From positions 62,001 to 126,000 of the forward strand of contig NZ_JALEGV010000041.1 in assembly GCF_022763245.1 (NCBI RefSeq): a stretch of 64,000 nt of DNA, read 5' to 3'. The notes under the pieces are model-generated. The model searched no databases, was not told the origin of the DNA, and saw nothing but the letters and a program-made list of their open reading frames with translations. The DNA is from Oricola sp. Lineage in GTDB: Bacteria > Pseudomonadota > Alphaproteobacteria > Rhizobiales > Rhizobiaceae. Of this stretch, positions 31,805 to 40,475 are shown one piece after another; position 1 is the stretch's first letter; each line of letters starts with the position of its first letter. The translations under genes and the position numbers were made by a program.

Positions 31805-32829
31805 GCCTTTCCCCGCACGTGATCCACCAGATAGCCGACATCGTCGGGATCGGCCTGCGGCGTGATGCCGTGACCGAGATTGAAGATCAGCGGCCCGTTG
31901 CCGAGCGCGTCCAGGATCCTGTCGACGCCGTCGCGGATCGTTTCGCGGCCGGCCACCACGCGCAGCGGATCGAGATTGCCCTGCACCGGGCCGTCCTTTT
32001 GCAGTTCGGCGGCAAAGGACAACGGAACCGTCCAGTCCAGCCCCAGGGCATCGACACCCGTCCTCTGGCGATAATCCCGGTAGAGCATGCCGGCGCCCTT
32101 CGGAAACCCGATGATTGTCGCATCGGGTTTCTGCGCCCGGACCGTATCGACGATCCGCTTCATCGGCCGCACGCAGAAAGCCTCGAACATCTCTTCATCG
32201 AGAACGCCCGACCAGGAATCGAAGACCTGGACCGCATCCGCGCCCTCTTCGAGCTGACGCAGCAGATAGGCCGCCGACATGTCCGCCAGAAGGTCCAGCA
32301 GCCGTTCCATCGCAGCCCGTTCGCGATAGCCGAACAAGCGCGCAGGCGCCTGATCCGGCGTGCCGCGTCCGGCGATCATGTAGGTCGCAACGGTCCACGG
32401 CGCACCGCAGAAGCCGAGCAGCGTCGTCTCTTCGGGCAGTTCTTGCCGCAGGCGCCGTACCGCCTCGTAGACCGGCGCCAGGTGATCGTGCATCCCGGTC
32501 GGATCGAGCCTGGCGATCCCGTCCGCGTTGATCGGATCGAGACGCGGTCCTTCGCCTTCGACGAAACGCACATTGCAGTCCAGAGCGTCCGGAAGCACCA
32601 GGATGTCGGAAAACAGGATCGATGCATCAAGCCCGTATCGGCGGATCGGCTGTAGCGTCACTTCCACCGCCAGGTCTGGCGTGTAGCAGAGATCGAGAAA
32701 GCCTTTCGCCGTCGCGCGCGTCTTTCGGTACTCGGGGAGATATCGACCTGCCTGACGCATGATCCAGATCGGCGGTGGTGTCACCGTCTCACCCTTCAGG
32801 ACCTTCATGATCTTCCGTTCGACCGCCAT
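31801..32829 (-). CDS. hemE: uroporphyrinogen decarboxylase
   Basis: A 342-residue haem-pathway enzyme that decarboxylates uroporphyrinogen III to coproporphyrinogen III. The N-terminal signature [17 protein letters not shown] and the internal [14 protein letters not shown], plus DWTVPLS and QGNLDPL, are present. Complete. In alphaproteobacteria hemE commonly borders the chromosomal origin; here 465 non-coding bases separate it from maf. Confidence 0.96.
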   Translation of the reverse strand: MAVERKIMKVLKGETVTPPPIWIMRQAGRYLPEYRKTRATAKGFLDLCYTPDLAVEVTLQPIRRYGLDASILFSDILVLPDALDCNVRFVEGEGPRLDPINADGIARLDPTGMHDHLAPVYEAVRRLRQELPEETTLLGFCGAPWTVATYMIAGRGTPDQAPARLFGYRERAAMERLLDLLADMSAAYLLRQLEEGADAVQVFDSWSGVLDEEMFEAFCVRPMKRIVDTVRAQKPDATIIGFPKGAGMLYRDYRQRTGVDALGLDWTVPLSFAAELQKDGPVQGNLDPLRVVAGRETIRDGVDRILDALGNGPLIFNLGHGITPQADPDDVGYLVDHVRGKA

Positions 32830-33294
32830 TATCCCCGGTTCCCTGCCCGTCTCTTATATAAAGATTCCAGCGAAGCTGGTTTTGATGATTCTATGAGTCT
32901 GTGAATAGCAGGTATCCCGGGTTTTGCAGCCTGTCGGCGCCATCCCTGCGACGATTCGACAAAATGGAAAAGCGCGCCGACCAGCCTGTGAATCAGTGTG
33001 GATAAAATACATCAAATAATTCAATGATTTACCGATCAGTGTGCGAATTCGCATGTGGATAGTCGTGAACAGGATTTGCTCCGACATACTGTCCCCATAT
33101 TCCTCCACAGTGGATGGATCACCGAACGCAGGCTGTGAAGTGTGAACAACCGGACGTGATTTCCGCCCGCAGCCGGTCTCGTCGGCGGGCCGGCAACTTA
33201 TCCACACCCCCGTCCACACAGCGAGGCGCCGCCGCCCGTCTTGCCATCCAGGTGGCGAGGGGCTAACCGCTGGCGGCGCGACGAAAGGAATCCA
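32830..33294. other. oriC: putative chromosomal replication origin
   Basis: The longest gene-free stretch in the window, next to hemE. Perfect DnaA boxes are TGTGGATAA at 32997-33005 (minus sense) and TTATCCACA at 33198-33206; one-mismatch boxes are TGTGAATAG at 32900-32908 and TGTGGATAG at 33054-33062. An AT-rich tract at about 33003-33040 could be the unwinding element. Four GANTC sites (CcrM methylation) lie at 32863, 32887, 32953 and 32990. No TTAA-N7-TTAA CtrA site was seen. Promoters for hemE and maf probably lie here too. Confidence 0.8.
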
Positions 33295-33888
33295 ATGACC
33301 CTCCTGCTCGCTTCAACCAGCCCGTTTCGTGCGGCGATCCTCAAGCATGCCGGCGTGGCGTTTCGTGCCGAAGGCGCCGAGATCGACGAGCGGAGCGTCG
33401 AAGCCCCGCTCCTCGAAGCGGACGCAACGCCAGAAGACATCGCCGCGGTCCTGGCCGAAGCCAAGGCGCAGGATGTTTCGGAGCGTAATCCGGGCGCACT
33501 CGTGCTCGGTGGCGACCAGACCCTGTCGCTCGAAGGGGACCTCTTCCACAAGCCGGCCGAGATGGCGGAAGCCCGGCGCAACCTGCTGTGCTTTTCCGGC
33601 AAGACCCATCAGCTGTGGAGCGCACTCGCTCTGGTGCGTGACGGCGAAACGATCTGGAGACATGTCTCGGTCGCACAGATGAGCGTCCGTCCGCTGTCGC
33701 CCGCATTCATCGGGCGCTATCTCGCGAGCGTCGGCGACGCGGCGCTCGCCAGTGTCGGCTGCTATCAATATGAAGGCGAAGGCATCCAGCTCTTCGAGAA
33801 AACCGAAGGCGACTACTTCACCATCATCGGCCTGCCGCTCCTGCCGCTCCTCGCCGAATTGCGACGGCTCGGTGAAATAGATGGATGA
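33295..33888 (+). CDS. Maf-family nucleotide pyrophosphatase
   Basis: A 197-residue house-cleaning nucleotide pyrophosphatase. The N-terminal [14 protein letters not shown] is the Maf signature (STSP variant, as in the YceF branch), and [10 protein letters not shown] and [20 protein letters not shown] are conserved. Start ATG 33295 has AAAGGA upstream. Follows the origin-like region directly. Overlaps by 8 bases with a short ORF that leads into coaE. Confidence 0.9.
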   Translation: MTLLLASTSPFRAAILKHAGVAFRAEGAEIDERSVEAPLLEADATPEDIAAVLAEAKAQDVSERNPGALVLGGDQTLSLEGDLFHKPAEMAEARRNLLCFSGKTHQLWSALALVRDGETIWRHVSVAQMSVRPLSPAFIGRYLASVGDAALASVGCYQYEGEGIQLFEKTEGDYFTIIGLPLLPLLAELRRLGEIDG

Positions 33889-33955
33889 GGCACTGCGCGC
33901 TTTCGCAAGCCGTGAACGCAACCCGACGGATCGGGAACCGGTGAAGGCATCATGA
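33881..33955 (+). other. 24-codon ORF bridging maf and coaE, possible aroE scar
   Basis: ATG 33881 overlaps the maf 3' end and its TGA (33953-33955) overlaps the coaE ATG (33952) as ATGA. It encodes 24 residues starting MDEALRAF. In rhizobia I recall aroE in this position (maf-aroE-coaE). The geometry, overlapping both neighbours, is what an in-frame deletion of nearly all of aroE would leave. There is no proof that it is translated. Confidence 0.25.
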
Positions 33956-34599
33956 TCATACTCGGTCTCACGGGGTCCATCGGCATGGGCAAATCGACAA
34001 CCGCGGCGATGTTCGCCGACGAGGGCGTGCCGGTCCATGACGCGGACGCGGCGGTGCACACGCTCTATTCGGGCGAGGTCGCGCCCTTGATCGAAGAGGC
34101 CTTTCCCGGAACCGTGACCGACGGCACCGTCGATCGCGGCGAACTCGGAAAGCGGGTCGTCGGCGACACGCAGGCGATGAAACGCCTTGAAGCGATCGTC
34201 CACCCGCTCGTGCGCAAGGCGGAAACCGAGTTCCTCGATCGGGCAAGGGCGCAAGGCGAACCGCTCGTCGTCCTAGACATTCCGCTCCTGTTCGAAACCG
34301 GCGGAGAAAAGAAGGTCGATCACGTGGTCGTGGTCACCGCGCCGCCCGAAGTGCAGCGCGAACGCGTGATGGCGCGGCCGGGCATGAGCAAGGAGCGTTT
34401 CGAGGCTCTGCTCGCGCGGCAGATCCCGGATTCCGAAAAGCGCCGCCGTGCCGATTTCCTCATCGACACCTCGTTCGGCAAGGAGGCGGCGCGCGCCAAG
34501 GTGCGCGACCTGATCCACCTGCTCTCTACGCTCGATCGGGGAAAAAAGCCAGCCGCCGAGGGTCAGCAATCTTTGGATGACGGCGCCGCCTCATTGTGA
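33952..34599 (+). CDS. coaE: dephospho-CoA kinase
   Basis: A 215-residue kinase that performs the last step of coenzyme A synthesis. The P-loop GSIGMGKST is at 8-16, followed by [10 protein letters not shown] and a [10 protein letters not shown] motif near residue 105. Length normal with a polar tail. Its ATG overlaps a short ORF continuing from maf, suggesting coupled translation. coaA, the first committed kinase of the pathway, is also in this window. Confidence 0.94.
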   Translation: MIILGLTGSIGMGKSTTAAMFADEGVPVHDADAAVHTLYSGEVAPLIEEAFPGTVTDGTVDRGELGKRVVGDTQAMKRLEAIVHPLVRKAETEFLDRARAQGEPLVVLDIPLLFETGGEKKVDHVVVVTAPPEVQRERVMARPGMSKERFEALLARQIPDSEKRRRADFLIDTSFGKEAARAKVRDLIHLLSTLDRGKKPAAEGQQSLDDGAASL

Positions 34600-34647
34600 A
34601 GGCCCGGCCGCGCGCGCATCATGCGGCCACAACAGCGAAATGGAACC

Positions 34648-35364
34648 ATGCGCGAAATCATCTTCGACACCGAAACGACCGGGCTCGACTCCAGCGCCGA
34701 CCGGATCATCGAAATCGGCGCCGTGGAACTGGAGAACCGGTTCATCACCGGCCGCAATTACCACGTCTACATCAACCCGGACGGCCGCGAGGTGCATCCC
34801 GAGGCGCTCGCGGTGCACGGCATCTCCAACGAGCAGCTCGCAGACAAGCCGAAATTCGCCCAGATCGTCCAGGACTGGTTCGATTTCACCGAAGGCGCGA
34901 CGCTGATCGCGCACAATGCCAGCTTCGATGCCGGCTTCTTCAACGCCGAATTCGCACGTCTCGGCTTTCCGCCGATCGACCCGGAGCGCGTGGTCGACAG
35001 CCTGGCGCTCGCCCGGCGTCGTCATCCGATGGGCCCGAACTCGCTCGACGCGCTGTGCAAGCGCTACGGCATCGACAATTCGATGCGCGAGAAACACGGC
35101 GCCCTGCTGGACAGCGAATTGCTGGCGGAAGTCTATATCGAGCTCGTCGGCGGTAAGCAGGCGCGCCTCAGCCTCGATGTCGATCAGGCCGACGGATATT
35201 CCGGCGGAAACGGCGCGGGCGAGGCCGCGGCGCGGGCGGTGCGGCCCCGGCCCAATCCCTTGCCTTCGCGTCTCGCCGCCGACGAGATCAGCGCCCATGC
35301 CGAACTTGTCGCGCGGCTCGGCGACAAGGCGTTGTGGCTCGCACAAACGCAAAAGGGCGACTGA
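34648..35364 (+). CDS. dnaQ: DNA polymerase III epsilon subunit (proofreading exonuclease)
   Basis: A 238-residue DEDDh 3'-5' exonuclease. The catalytic residues are Asp7 and Glu9 (FDTETTGL), Asp94 (AHNASFDAGFFN), and His150 with Asp155 (HGALLDSE). The C-terminal segment after residue 185 is an Ala/Pro-rich linker and a short tail that should bind the polymerase subunit. Start ATG 34648 is preferred to 34621 because the catalytic strand begins at once. The stop codon is inside a terminator hairpin. Confidence 0.94.
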   Translation: MREIIFDTETTGLDSSADRIIEIGAVELENRFITGRNYHVYINPDGREVHPEALAVHGISNEQLADKPKFAQIVQDWFDFTEGATLIAHNASFDAGFFNAEFARLGFPPIDPERVVDSLALARRRHPMGPNSLDALCKRYGIDNSMREKHGALLDSELLAEVYIELVGGKQARLSLDVDQADGYSGGNGAGEAAARAVRPRPNPLPSRLAADEISAHAELVARLGDKALWLAQTQKGD

Positions 35365-35374
35365 GTCGCCCTTT
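35352..35374. terminator. bidirectional terminator containing the dnaQ stop codon
   Basis: AAAGGGCGAC (35352-35361), loop TGA, GTCGCCCTTT (35365-35374). The loop is the dnaQ stop codon itself. The perfect 10-bp stem sits between convergent dnaQ and secB. Confidence 0.8.
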
Positions 35375-35398
35375 CAACCGTCTTCAATGTCGCCTTGA

Positions 35399-35905
35399 TC
35401 AGGCCTGCATCTGGACCTTGGACTTCGCCTGCTCCTCGGCCATGCGGCGCTGGAACATCTGGGCGAAATCGACCGGATCGATCATCAGCGGCGGGAAGCC
35501 GCCATTGCGAGTGCAATCGGCGATGATCTGGCGCGCGAACGGGAACAGAAGGCGCGGGCACTCTACGAAGAGAAGCGGTAGCAGGTGTTCCTGCGGGAAA
35601 TTGGCGAGGCGGAACACGCCGCCATAGACCAGCTCCACGTTGAAGACGACATTGCCTTCGTCCTCGGCCTTCGCGGTCAGCGTCAGCGTGACGTCGTAAT
35701 CGCTTTCGGCCAGCGGGTTGGCTTGCACGTTGACATTGATGTTGATCGCCGGCGATTTCTCGCGCGGACGCAGCGAAAGCGGCGCACCGGGGCTCTCAAA
35801 GGACAGGTCCTTGACGTACTGCGTCAGGACGGAGAGCTGCGGCGGTGTTCCGTTGCTGTTTGTTCCTGCGGGCTGTCCCCCGCCGTTCGTGCCATCTTCT
35901 GCCAT
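35399..35905 (-). CDS. secB: protein-export chaperone SecB
   Basis: A 168-residue tetrameric chaperone that keeps precursors unfolded for SecA. Features include [19 protein letters not shown], the beta-sheet core [19 protein letters not shown], and [17 protein letters not shown] near the C-terminus. A Gly/Asn-rich N-terminal tail (about 5-20) is typical of alphaproteobacteria. Start at 35905 with GAGG upstream; codons to 35938 are in frame but not supported. Confidence 0.95.
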   Translation of the reverse strand: MAEDGTNGGGQPAGTNSNGTPPQLSVLTQYVKDLSFESPGAPLSLRPREKSPAININVNVQANPLAESDYDVTLTLTAKAEDEGNVVFNVELVYGGVFRLANFPQEHLLPLLFVECPRLLFPFARQIIADCTRNGGFPPLMIDPVDFAQMFQRRMAEEQAKSKVQMQA

Positions 35906-36014
35906 GGAAAGAGCCTCGTGCTGATGGTGGACGCGCAATCGCGTTTGCGCAGGATTGAGTTCCGCGGCTGGCTAGCATGGCCCTTGCGCACTGGCAAGGA
36001 CGCGGGCGGCCCGA

Positions 36015-36491
36015 TCAGCGATCCCCGGCCCAGGGGCTGTCGTCACGGCCGCCGGAATATTCGTCGTCGGAGAGATCGATCGTCTGCGGCCCCTGTTGCC
36101 GGCGCGTCTCGTAATGGGCGTGCGACGCCGAGGTGACAGTCACGCGGCTGCGCGCGAAAGCCCAGATCGCGTCGCGCAAGGGCGGCACGAACAGGAGGAA
36201 GCCGATCGTATCGGTGACGAAGCCCGGAGTGAGCAGCAGGATGCCCGCAATCAGGATCATCACGCCATGCACGAGATCGCGGCCCGGCACCCGGCCCTGG
36301 TCGAGTTCCGTGCGCATGCGCGTCAGGAGGCCGAAACCCTGAACCCGCAGCAGGATCGAGCCGATGATCGCGGTCAGAACCACCATGCCGAGCGTCGGAA
36401 AAACGCCGATCTGCGAGCCGACAGCGATGAACACGCCGATTTCAAGCAGCGGTATGACCAGGAGGGCAAACGGGATCAGGGAAAACGGCAT
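36015..36491 (-). CDS. fxsA: FxsA-family membrane protein
   Basis: A 158-residue inner-membrane protein with about three to four helices in its first 110 residues (FALLVIPLLEIGVFIAVGS; TLGMVVLTAIIGSILL; LVHGVMILIAGILLLTPGFVTDTIGFLL). The GxxLLTPGFVTDxxGFLLxxPPxR motif is the family signature. The C-terminal 40 residues are polar and cytoplasmic. In E. coli FxsA is linked to phage exclusion by overexpression, but its normal role is unknown. Divergent from the Tim44-like gene. Confidence 0.9.
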   Translation of the reverse strand: MPFSLIPFALLVIPLLEIGVFIAVGSQIGVFPTLGMVVLTAIIGSILLRVQGFGLLTRMRTELDQGRVPGRDLVHGVMILIAGILLLTPGFVTDTIGFLLFVPPLRDAIWAFARSRVTVTSASHAHYETRRQQGPQTIDLSDDEYSGGRDDSPWAGDR

Positions 36492-36609
36492 CGACGGGCA
36501 TCTTCGTTCGTTGGGATGTCCATTATGTAGTTATTCATCGCGCGATTTGAATGCTCGCCATTCATGGTTATATGGGGTTGAACGAAAAGTCTGTTTTACG
36601 GGACGGTTT

Positions 36610-37314
36610 ATGGAAGGCTCCAACCTCGTCACTTTGATCTTCGTTGTCGCTGCGGTGTTTGTGTTCCTGCAGCTGCGCAACGTGCTGGGCAAGCGCACGG
36701 GGCAGGAAAAGCCGCCCTTCGATCCCTATTCCAGCCGGCGCGAATCGCCGGCGGAAACGGAAGCGTCCGGCGAATCCGACAATGTGATCACCCTGCCGGG
36801 CCGCGGCGAATCGCGTCCGGAGCCGTATCGCGAGATCGACCGGATGGCGACGCCCGGCAGCGAACTAAATACCGGCCTGCGGGCAATCAAGGACCGCGCG
36901 CCCGATTTCGATCCGGCGACCTTCCTGTCGGGTGCCAAGACCGCCTATGAGATGATCGTCATGTCCTTTGCCGAGGGCGACCGGAAGACGCTGAAGAACC
37001 TCCTGTCGAAGGAGGTCTATGACGGCTTCGCTGCGGCGCTCGACGAGCGCGATGCCAAGGGCGAGACCGTGCAGTCCAGCTTCGTCGGCATCGACAAGGC
37101 CGATCTCGTCGGCGCCGAGATGCGCGACAATGACGCTTTGGTGACGGTGCGCGTTGTCAGCCAGTTGATTTCGGCGACCCGCGACAAGGACGGCAACGTC
37201 ATCAATGGCGACCCGGAAGCCGTCGTCGAGGTCAAGGACATCTGGACCTTCGCGCGCGACACCCGCAGCCGCGATCCGAACTGGCGTCTGGTCGCCACCG
37301 AGTCCGAGGACTGA
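36610..37314 (+). CDS. Tim44/TimA-like domain protein with N-terminal membrane anchor
   Basis: A 234-residue protein. Residues about 6-22 form one membrane helix (LVTLIFVVAAVFVFLQL), then a disordered linker rich in Glu, Ser and Pro (30-85), then a Tim44-like lipid-binding domain from about residue 95 (FLSGAKTAYEMIVMSFAEGDRKTLKNLLSKEVYDGF). Bacterial TimA-type proteins are thought to act at the inner membrane; function is not settled. First gene of a run Tim44-mltA-smr-XRE with overlaps or small gaps. Confidence 0.86.
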   Translation: MEGSNLVTLIFVVAAVFVFLQLRNVLGKRTGQEKPPFDPYSSRRESPAETEASGESDNVITLPGRGESRPEPYREIDRMATPGSELNTGLRAIKDRAPDFDPATFLSGAKTAYEMIVMSFAEGDRKTLKNLLSKEVYDGFAAALDERDAKGETVQSSFVGIDKADLVGAEMRDNDALVTVRVVSQLISATRDKDGNVINGDPEAVVEVKDIWTFARDTRSRDPNWRLVATESED

Positions 37315-37326
37315 ACCTCCCCCGGC

Positions 37327-38424
37327 ATGTGGACGTTGCGACCGCTCCCCTTCGACGACTTGGCCGGGTGGGCGGCGGACGATCACGCGGCGGCGCTGCG
37401 GGCCTTCTCCCGTCATGCCGACCGGCCGGCCGGTGAGGCCTATCGCCACGGCCGGCTGGGCATTCCGCCTGAAAGCCTCGAGCCGCTCTTTGCCGAGGCG
37501 GCACAGGATGCCGCGCGCAAGGATCCGCGCGGCTTCTTCGAATCGCATTTCGACTGCCACGCGCTGACCGGCAGCAACGGAGAACGCGGTTTCGTCACCG
37601 CCTTCTACGAACCGGAGATCGCGGCGTCCCGCCGGCGCACCGACCGGTTTCGCGTGCCCTTCCATCGCCGGCCTGACGATCTCGTCACGCTACGCGACGA
37701 CAACCGCCCGACCGGTTGGGACAAGGATATGCGCTTTGCCCGGCGCATGCCGGACGGCGTCCTGATGCCCTATCCCGATCGCAAGGCGATCAATGCCGGG
37801 TTTCTGGAGGGGCGTGGTCTTGAGATCGCTTATGTCGAACATGCCGCCGACGCCTTCTTCGCCCATGTCCAGGGCGCGGCGCGGCTCCGGCTTGATGACG
37901 GGACGTCTTTGCGCGTCACCTTCGACGGCAAGACCGGCCATCCCTTCACGGCGATTGGCAAATTGCTCGTCCAGCGCGGCGAGATCGCAGCCGACGCCGT
38001 CTCGATGACGACGATCCGCGCCTGGCTCTCCGCCCACCCGGACGACGCGCAAGCGCTGATGGAGGAAAACCGGTCTTACATCTTCTTTCGCGAAACGCCC
38101 GTCGGTGACGCGGCGGACGGACCGGTCGCGGCCGCCAAGGTGCCTCTGACGGCGGAGCGCTCGCTCGCCGTCGACCGCTTGCTGTACAGTTTCGGCACGC
38201 CGGTTTTCGTGTCAGCCGACAGTGTGAACGGCAAGACCTGGTCGAAACTGATGATCGCGCAGGAAACCGGCAGCGCCATGATCGGCCCGGCGCGCGGCGA
38301 TCTCTTCATGGGGTCGGGCGACGCGGCCGGTGAACGCGCAAGCGCGGTGCGATCAGCGGCGGATTTCACCGTCCTCATGCCAAAATCCGTGCAGATCGAT
38401 CGTGAAAAAGCGGTGGCGCCATGA
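37327..38424 (+). CDS. mltA: membrane-bound lytic murein transglycosylase A-like
   Basis: A 365-residue murein lyase of the MltA family (MltA domain about 80-230 plus 3D domain about 250-355). The 3D-type motif GPARGDLFMGSGDAAGERA carries the conserved Asp325. GFVTAFYEPEI and MPYPDRKAINAGFLEGRGLEIAYV are characteristic. The N-terminus shows no signal peptide or lipobox, which is unusual for a periplasmic lyase; an alternative upstream start was not found, but many alphaproteobacterial MltA genes are annotated in this way. Overlaps smr by 4 bases. Confidence 0.88.
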   Translation: MWTLRPLPFDDLAGWAADDHAAALRAFSRHADRPAGEAYRHGRLGIPPESLEPLFAEAAQDAARKDPRGFFESHFDCHALTGSNGERGFVTAFYEPEIAASRRRTDRFRVPFHRRPDDLVTLRDDNRPTGWDKDMRFARRMPDGVLMPYPDRKAINAGFLEGRGLEIAYVEHAADAFFAHVQGAARLRLDDGTSLRVTFDGKTGHPFTAIGKLLVQRGEIAADAVSMTTIRAWLSAHPDDAQALMEENRSYIFFRETPVGDAADGPVAAAKVPLTAERSLAVDRLLYSFGTPVFVSADSVNGKTWSKLMIAQETGSAMIGPARGDLFMGSGDAAGERASAVRSAADFTVLMPKSVQIDREKAVAP

Positions 38425-39032
38425 CCGGTAAGCGCAACCGCCGCGCCCTGAGTGAGGAGGAAACCCTGCTCTGGCACCAGGTCAAGCGCACGGTTACGCC
38501 CTTGCACGACCGACCGGTCGTCTCCTCCGCACTCACGCAGCAGGAGGCTGCGCGCGCGTTTCACGAAGCAATGCATGAGGGCGAGAAACGCAAGTCCGAC
38601 AAGCCCGCCTCGAAGGACGACATCCGTTCGCCGGCCTTTCAGGCCCGCCGCCCGCCGCCGCCGAAACAAACCCCGCGACCCGATCCCGTCATCGACAAGC
38701 CGACGACGCGCAAGCTCGCCAAGGGCCGCATCTCGATCGATGCGCGCATCGACCTCCACGCCATGACGCAGAACCAGGCCCATGACCGGCTCTATGGCTT
38801 CCTGGCGGACGCAAGGTCGAACGGCTGCCGTCATGTCCTCGTGGTCACCGGCAAGGGCCGTTCGCTCGGCAGCGAGGGCGTGTTGAAACGCATGGTGCCC
38901 GTCTGGCTCAACAGTCCGCGTTTCGCGGACATCGTCAGCGGCTATTCCTCGGCGCATCGTGCCCACGGCGGTGAAGGTGCGATCTACATCCGGCTGCGCC
39001 GGCTGACGCGCGGCGACGGGAGTTTTCGCTGA
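38421..39032 (+). CDS. Smr-domain protein
   Basis: A 203-residue protein with a basic, Pro-rich, disordered N-terminal half (about 1-105) and a C-terminal Smr domain. The domain begins at DLHAMTQNQAHDRLYGFL and contains HVLVVTGKGRS (TGKG motif) and a basic YIRLRR end. Smr domains are endonucleases or nucleic-acid binders, seen alone or in MutS2. Starts inside the mltA stop (ATGA) and its TGA overlaps the next ATG by one base, so the three genes are tightly coupled. Confidence 0.88.
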   Translation: MTGKRNRRALSEEETLLWHQVKRTVTPLHDRPVVSSALTQQEAARAFHEAMHEGEKRKSDKPASKDDIRSPAFQARRPPPPKQTPRPDPVIDKPTTRKLAKGRISIDARIDLHAMTQNQAHDRLYGFLADARSNGCRHVLVVTGKGRSLGSEGVLKRMVPVWLNSPRFADIVSGYSSAHRAHGGEGAIYIRLRRLTRGDGSFR

Positions 39033-39409
39033 TGACGCCATTCGGGGAAAGGCTGCGCCAGTTGCGTAGCGAGCGCGGCATGAGCCAGAAGGAAATGGCG
39101 CAGAAGGTCGGCGTCTCGGCAGCCTATCTCTCGGCGCTCGAACACGGCCATCGCGGCTTGCCGTCTTGGGCCCTTCTCCAGCGCATCATCGCCTGCCTGA
39201 ACATCATCTGGGACGACGCCGACGAGTTGCAGCGCCTGGCGCTGCAGTCGGCCCCGAAAGTGTCTATCGACACCGCGGGCATGCATCCGCTGGCGACCGA
39301 ACTCGCAAATCTCCTGCAGCAGTCGATCGGCGACCTGTCGCCCGAAGACCTCGATCATCTCATCCAGCGGGTGAGGGCACTCCGAAACCGGCCCGATCGG
39401 CTGGCGTGA
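39032..39409 (+). CDS. XRE-family helix-turn-helix regulator
   Basis: A 125-residue protein with an N-terminal Cro/CI-type domain (about 4-62: GERLRQLRSERGMSQKEMAQKVGVSAAYLSALEHGHRGLPS in part). The C-terminal half is helical, with DLSPEDLDHLIQRVRAL likely for dimerisation. Starts at the smr stop. Target genes are unknown. Convergent with the DUF1402-type gene, 9 bases apart. Confidence 0.88.
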   Translation: MTPFGERLRQLRSERGMSQKEMAQKVGVSAAYLSALEHGHRGLPSWALLQRIIACLNIIWDDADELQRLALQSAPKVSIDTAGMHPLATELANLLQQSIGDLSPEDLDHLIQRVRALRNRPDRLA

Positions 39410-39418
39410 TCGTCGCCA

Positions 39419-40375
39419 TCAGTCGAGCAGCGCGCGCAGCTCGTCTTCGCGGTCGTTGATCATCCAGCCGTAGTAGTTTTCTTCCGGGTAGATCGTGCGC
39501 GACGTCTTGCGGTTGCGGCTCGCGAGCTCCTTCGCGCGACCGAGCGAATCGCCGGTGTTGTAAAGCGTCGCCGTCAGCCCGGGATTGCGCGAGATGTCGA
39601 AGCCGGCGATTTCCCGGTAGTCGTCGATCGCGGTGGCGAGCGTCGCGGCGATATAGGGAAGCGTCTTGTTGGGATCCATGATCGCCGCATAGACCTTCTT
39701 GCCCTCGGTGTGGGTGAGTTCTGGAAGGCCGGACACGGTGTGCACGCGATCCGACATCATCAGGGCGGTCAGCGGGTTGAGCTGGCCCAGCCCGAAGGTC
39801 TGCCCGGCGTAGAAGGGCTGGAAGAAGACCGCGCTCAGGCGGTTGTTGGGGAACGACTTGCCGTCCACCTTCTTGCCGCGGAACGTCTTTTCCCAGACCG
39901 CCTCGCGGCATGTCCACAATTCGCGGCTGCCGGTGATGCCCTCACAGCGCGAAAATTGCGGCCGCGCGATGAAATCCTCGACATCCTCGCCGTCATATTC
40001 GAAGTCGATCCGGTCTTTCAGATAGGACACGGCCTTGATGAAATAGGTCTGCGCCCGGTCATATGCATCGACATTGTAGGTATGCTCGCCGACGATTGCC
40101 CCGATCATGTGGATCGGATCGATCCCATAATCCTCTGACGTGCTCTTGATGCGCGAGATCAGGCGGCGATCGCGCTTCAGGAGACCGAGCACCTTCTGGT
40201 ACTTCTTGTCGAAGGTCGTCTTGAGCGCCTGCGTCCGGTTCTTGGACGCGCCCGGAATGGCCGGCTGCTCGGCGCTGCGGTTGCCGGGTTCGACGACGGT
40301 CAGCGAATAGGCCGGACCGCTCGCTCCCAGCAGCAGGATCAATGTGGCTATCGCGGCAATGCGGAATGACGACAT
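39419..40375 (-). CDS. exported DUF1402-type protein
   Basis: A 318-residue protein with a signal peptide (about 1-24, ending AYS). The mature part contains DPIHMIGAIVGEHTYNVDAYD and TFGLGQLNPLTALMM, which recall lysozyme-like lytic enzymes (a glutamate in GEHT and a QLNP motif), and the ending is acidic. I recognise it as the rhizobial DUF1402 family; a murein-acting role is a guess from the motifs. A second cluster of conserved sequence is FDISRNPGLTATLYNTGDS, similar in shape to the AYN..G motif of transglycosylases. Confidence 0.75.
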   Translation of the reverse strand: MSSFRIAAIATLILLLGASGPAYSLTVVEPGNRSAEQPAIPGASKNRTQALKTTFDKKYQKVLGLLKRDRRLISRIKSTSEDYGIDPIHMIGAIVGEHTYNVDAYDRAQTYFIKAVSYLKDRIDFEYDGEDVEDFIARPQFSRCEGITGSRELWTCREAVWEKTFRGKKVDGKSFPNNRLSAVFFQPFYAGQTFGLGQLNPLTALMMSDRVHTVSGLPELTHTEGKKVYAAIMDPNKTLPYIAATLATAIDDYREIAGFDISRNPGLTATLYNTGDSLGRAKELASRNRKTSRTIYPEENYYGWMINDREDELRALLD

Positions 40376-40475
40376 GATTACGGCTTTTCAACTGCGCGCC
40401 CCGCAGAGCTAGTAGAAAATGCCTTACGGGAAGTCGAGGGCCTCGTGAAATGAAATCCGGACTATGGCGTTGCGG

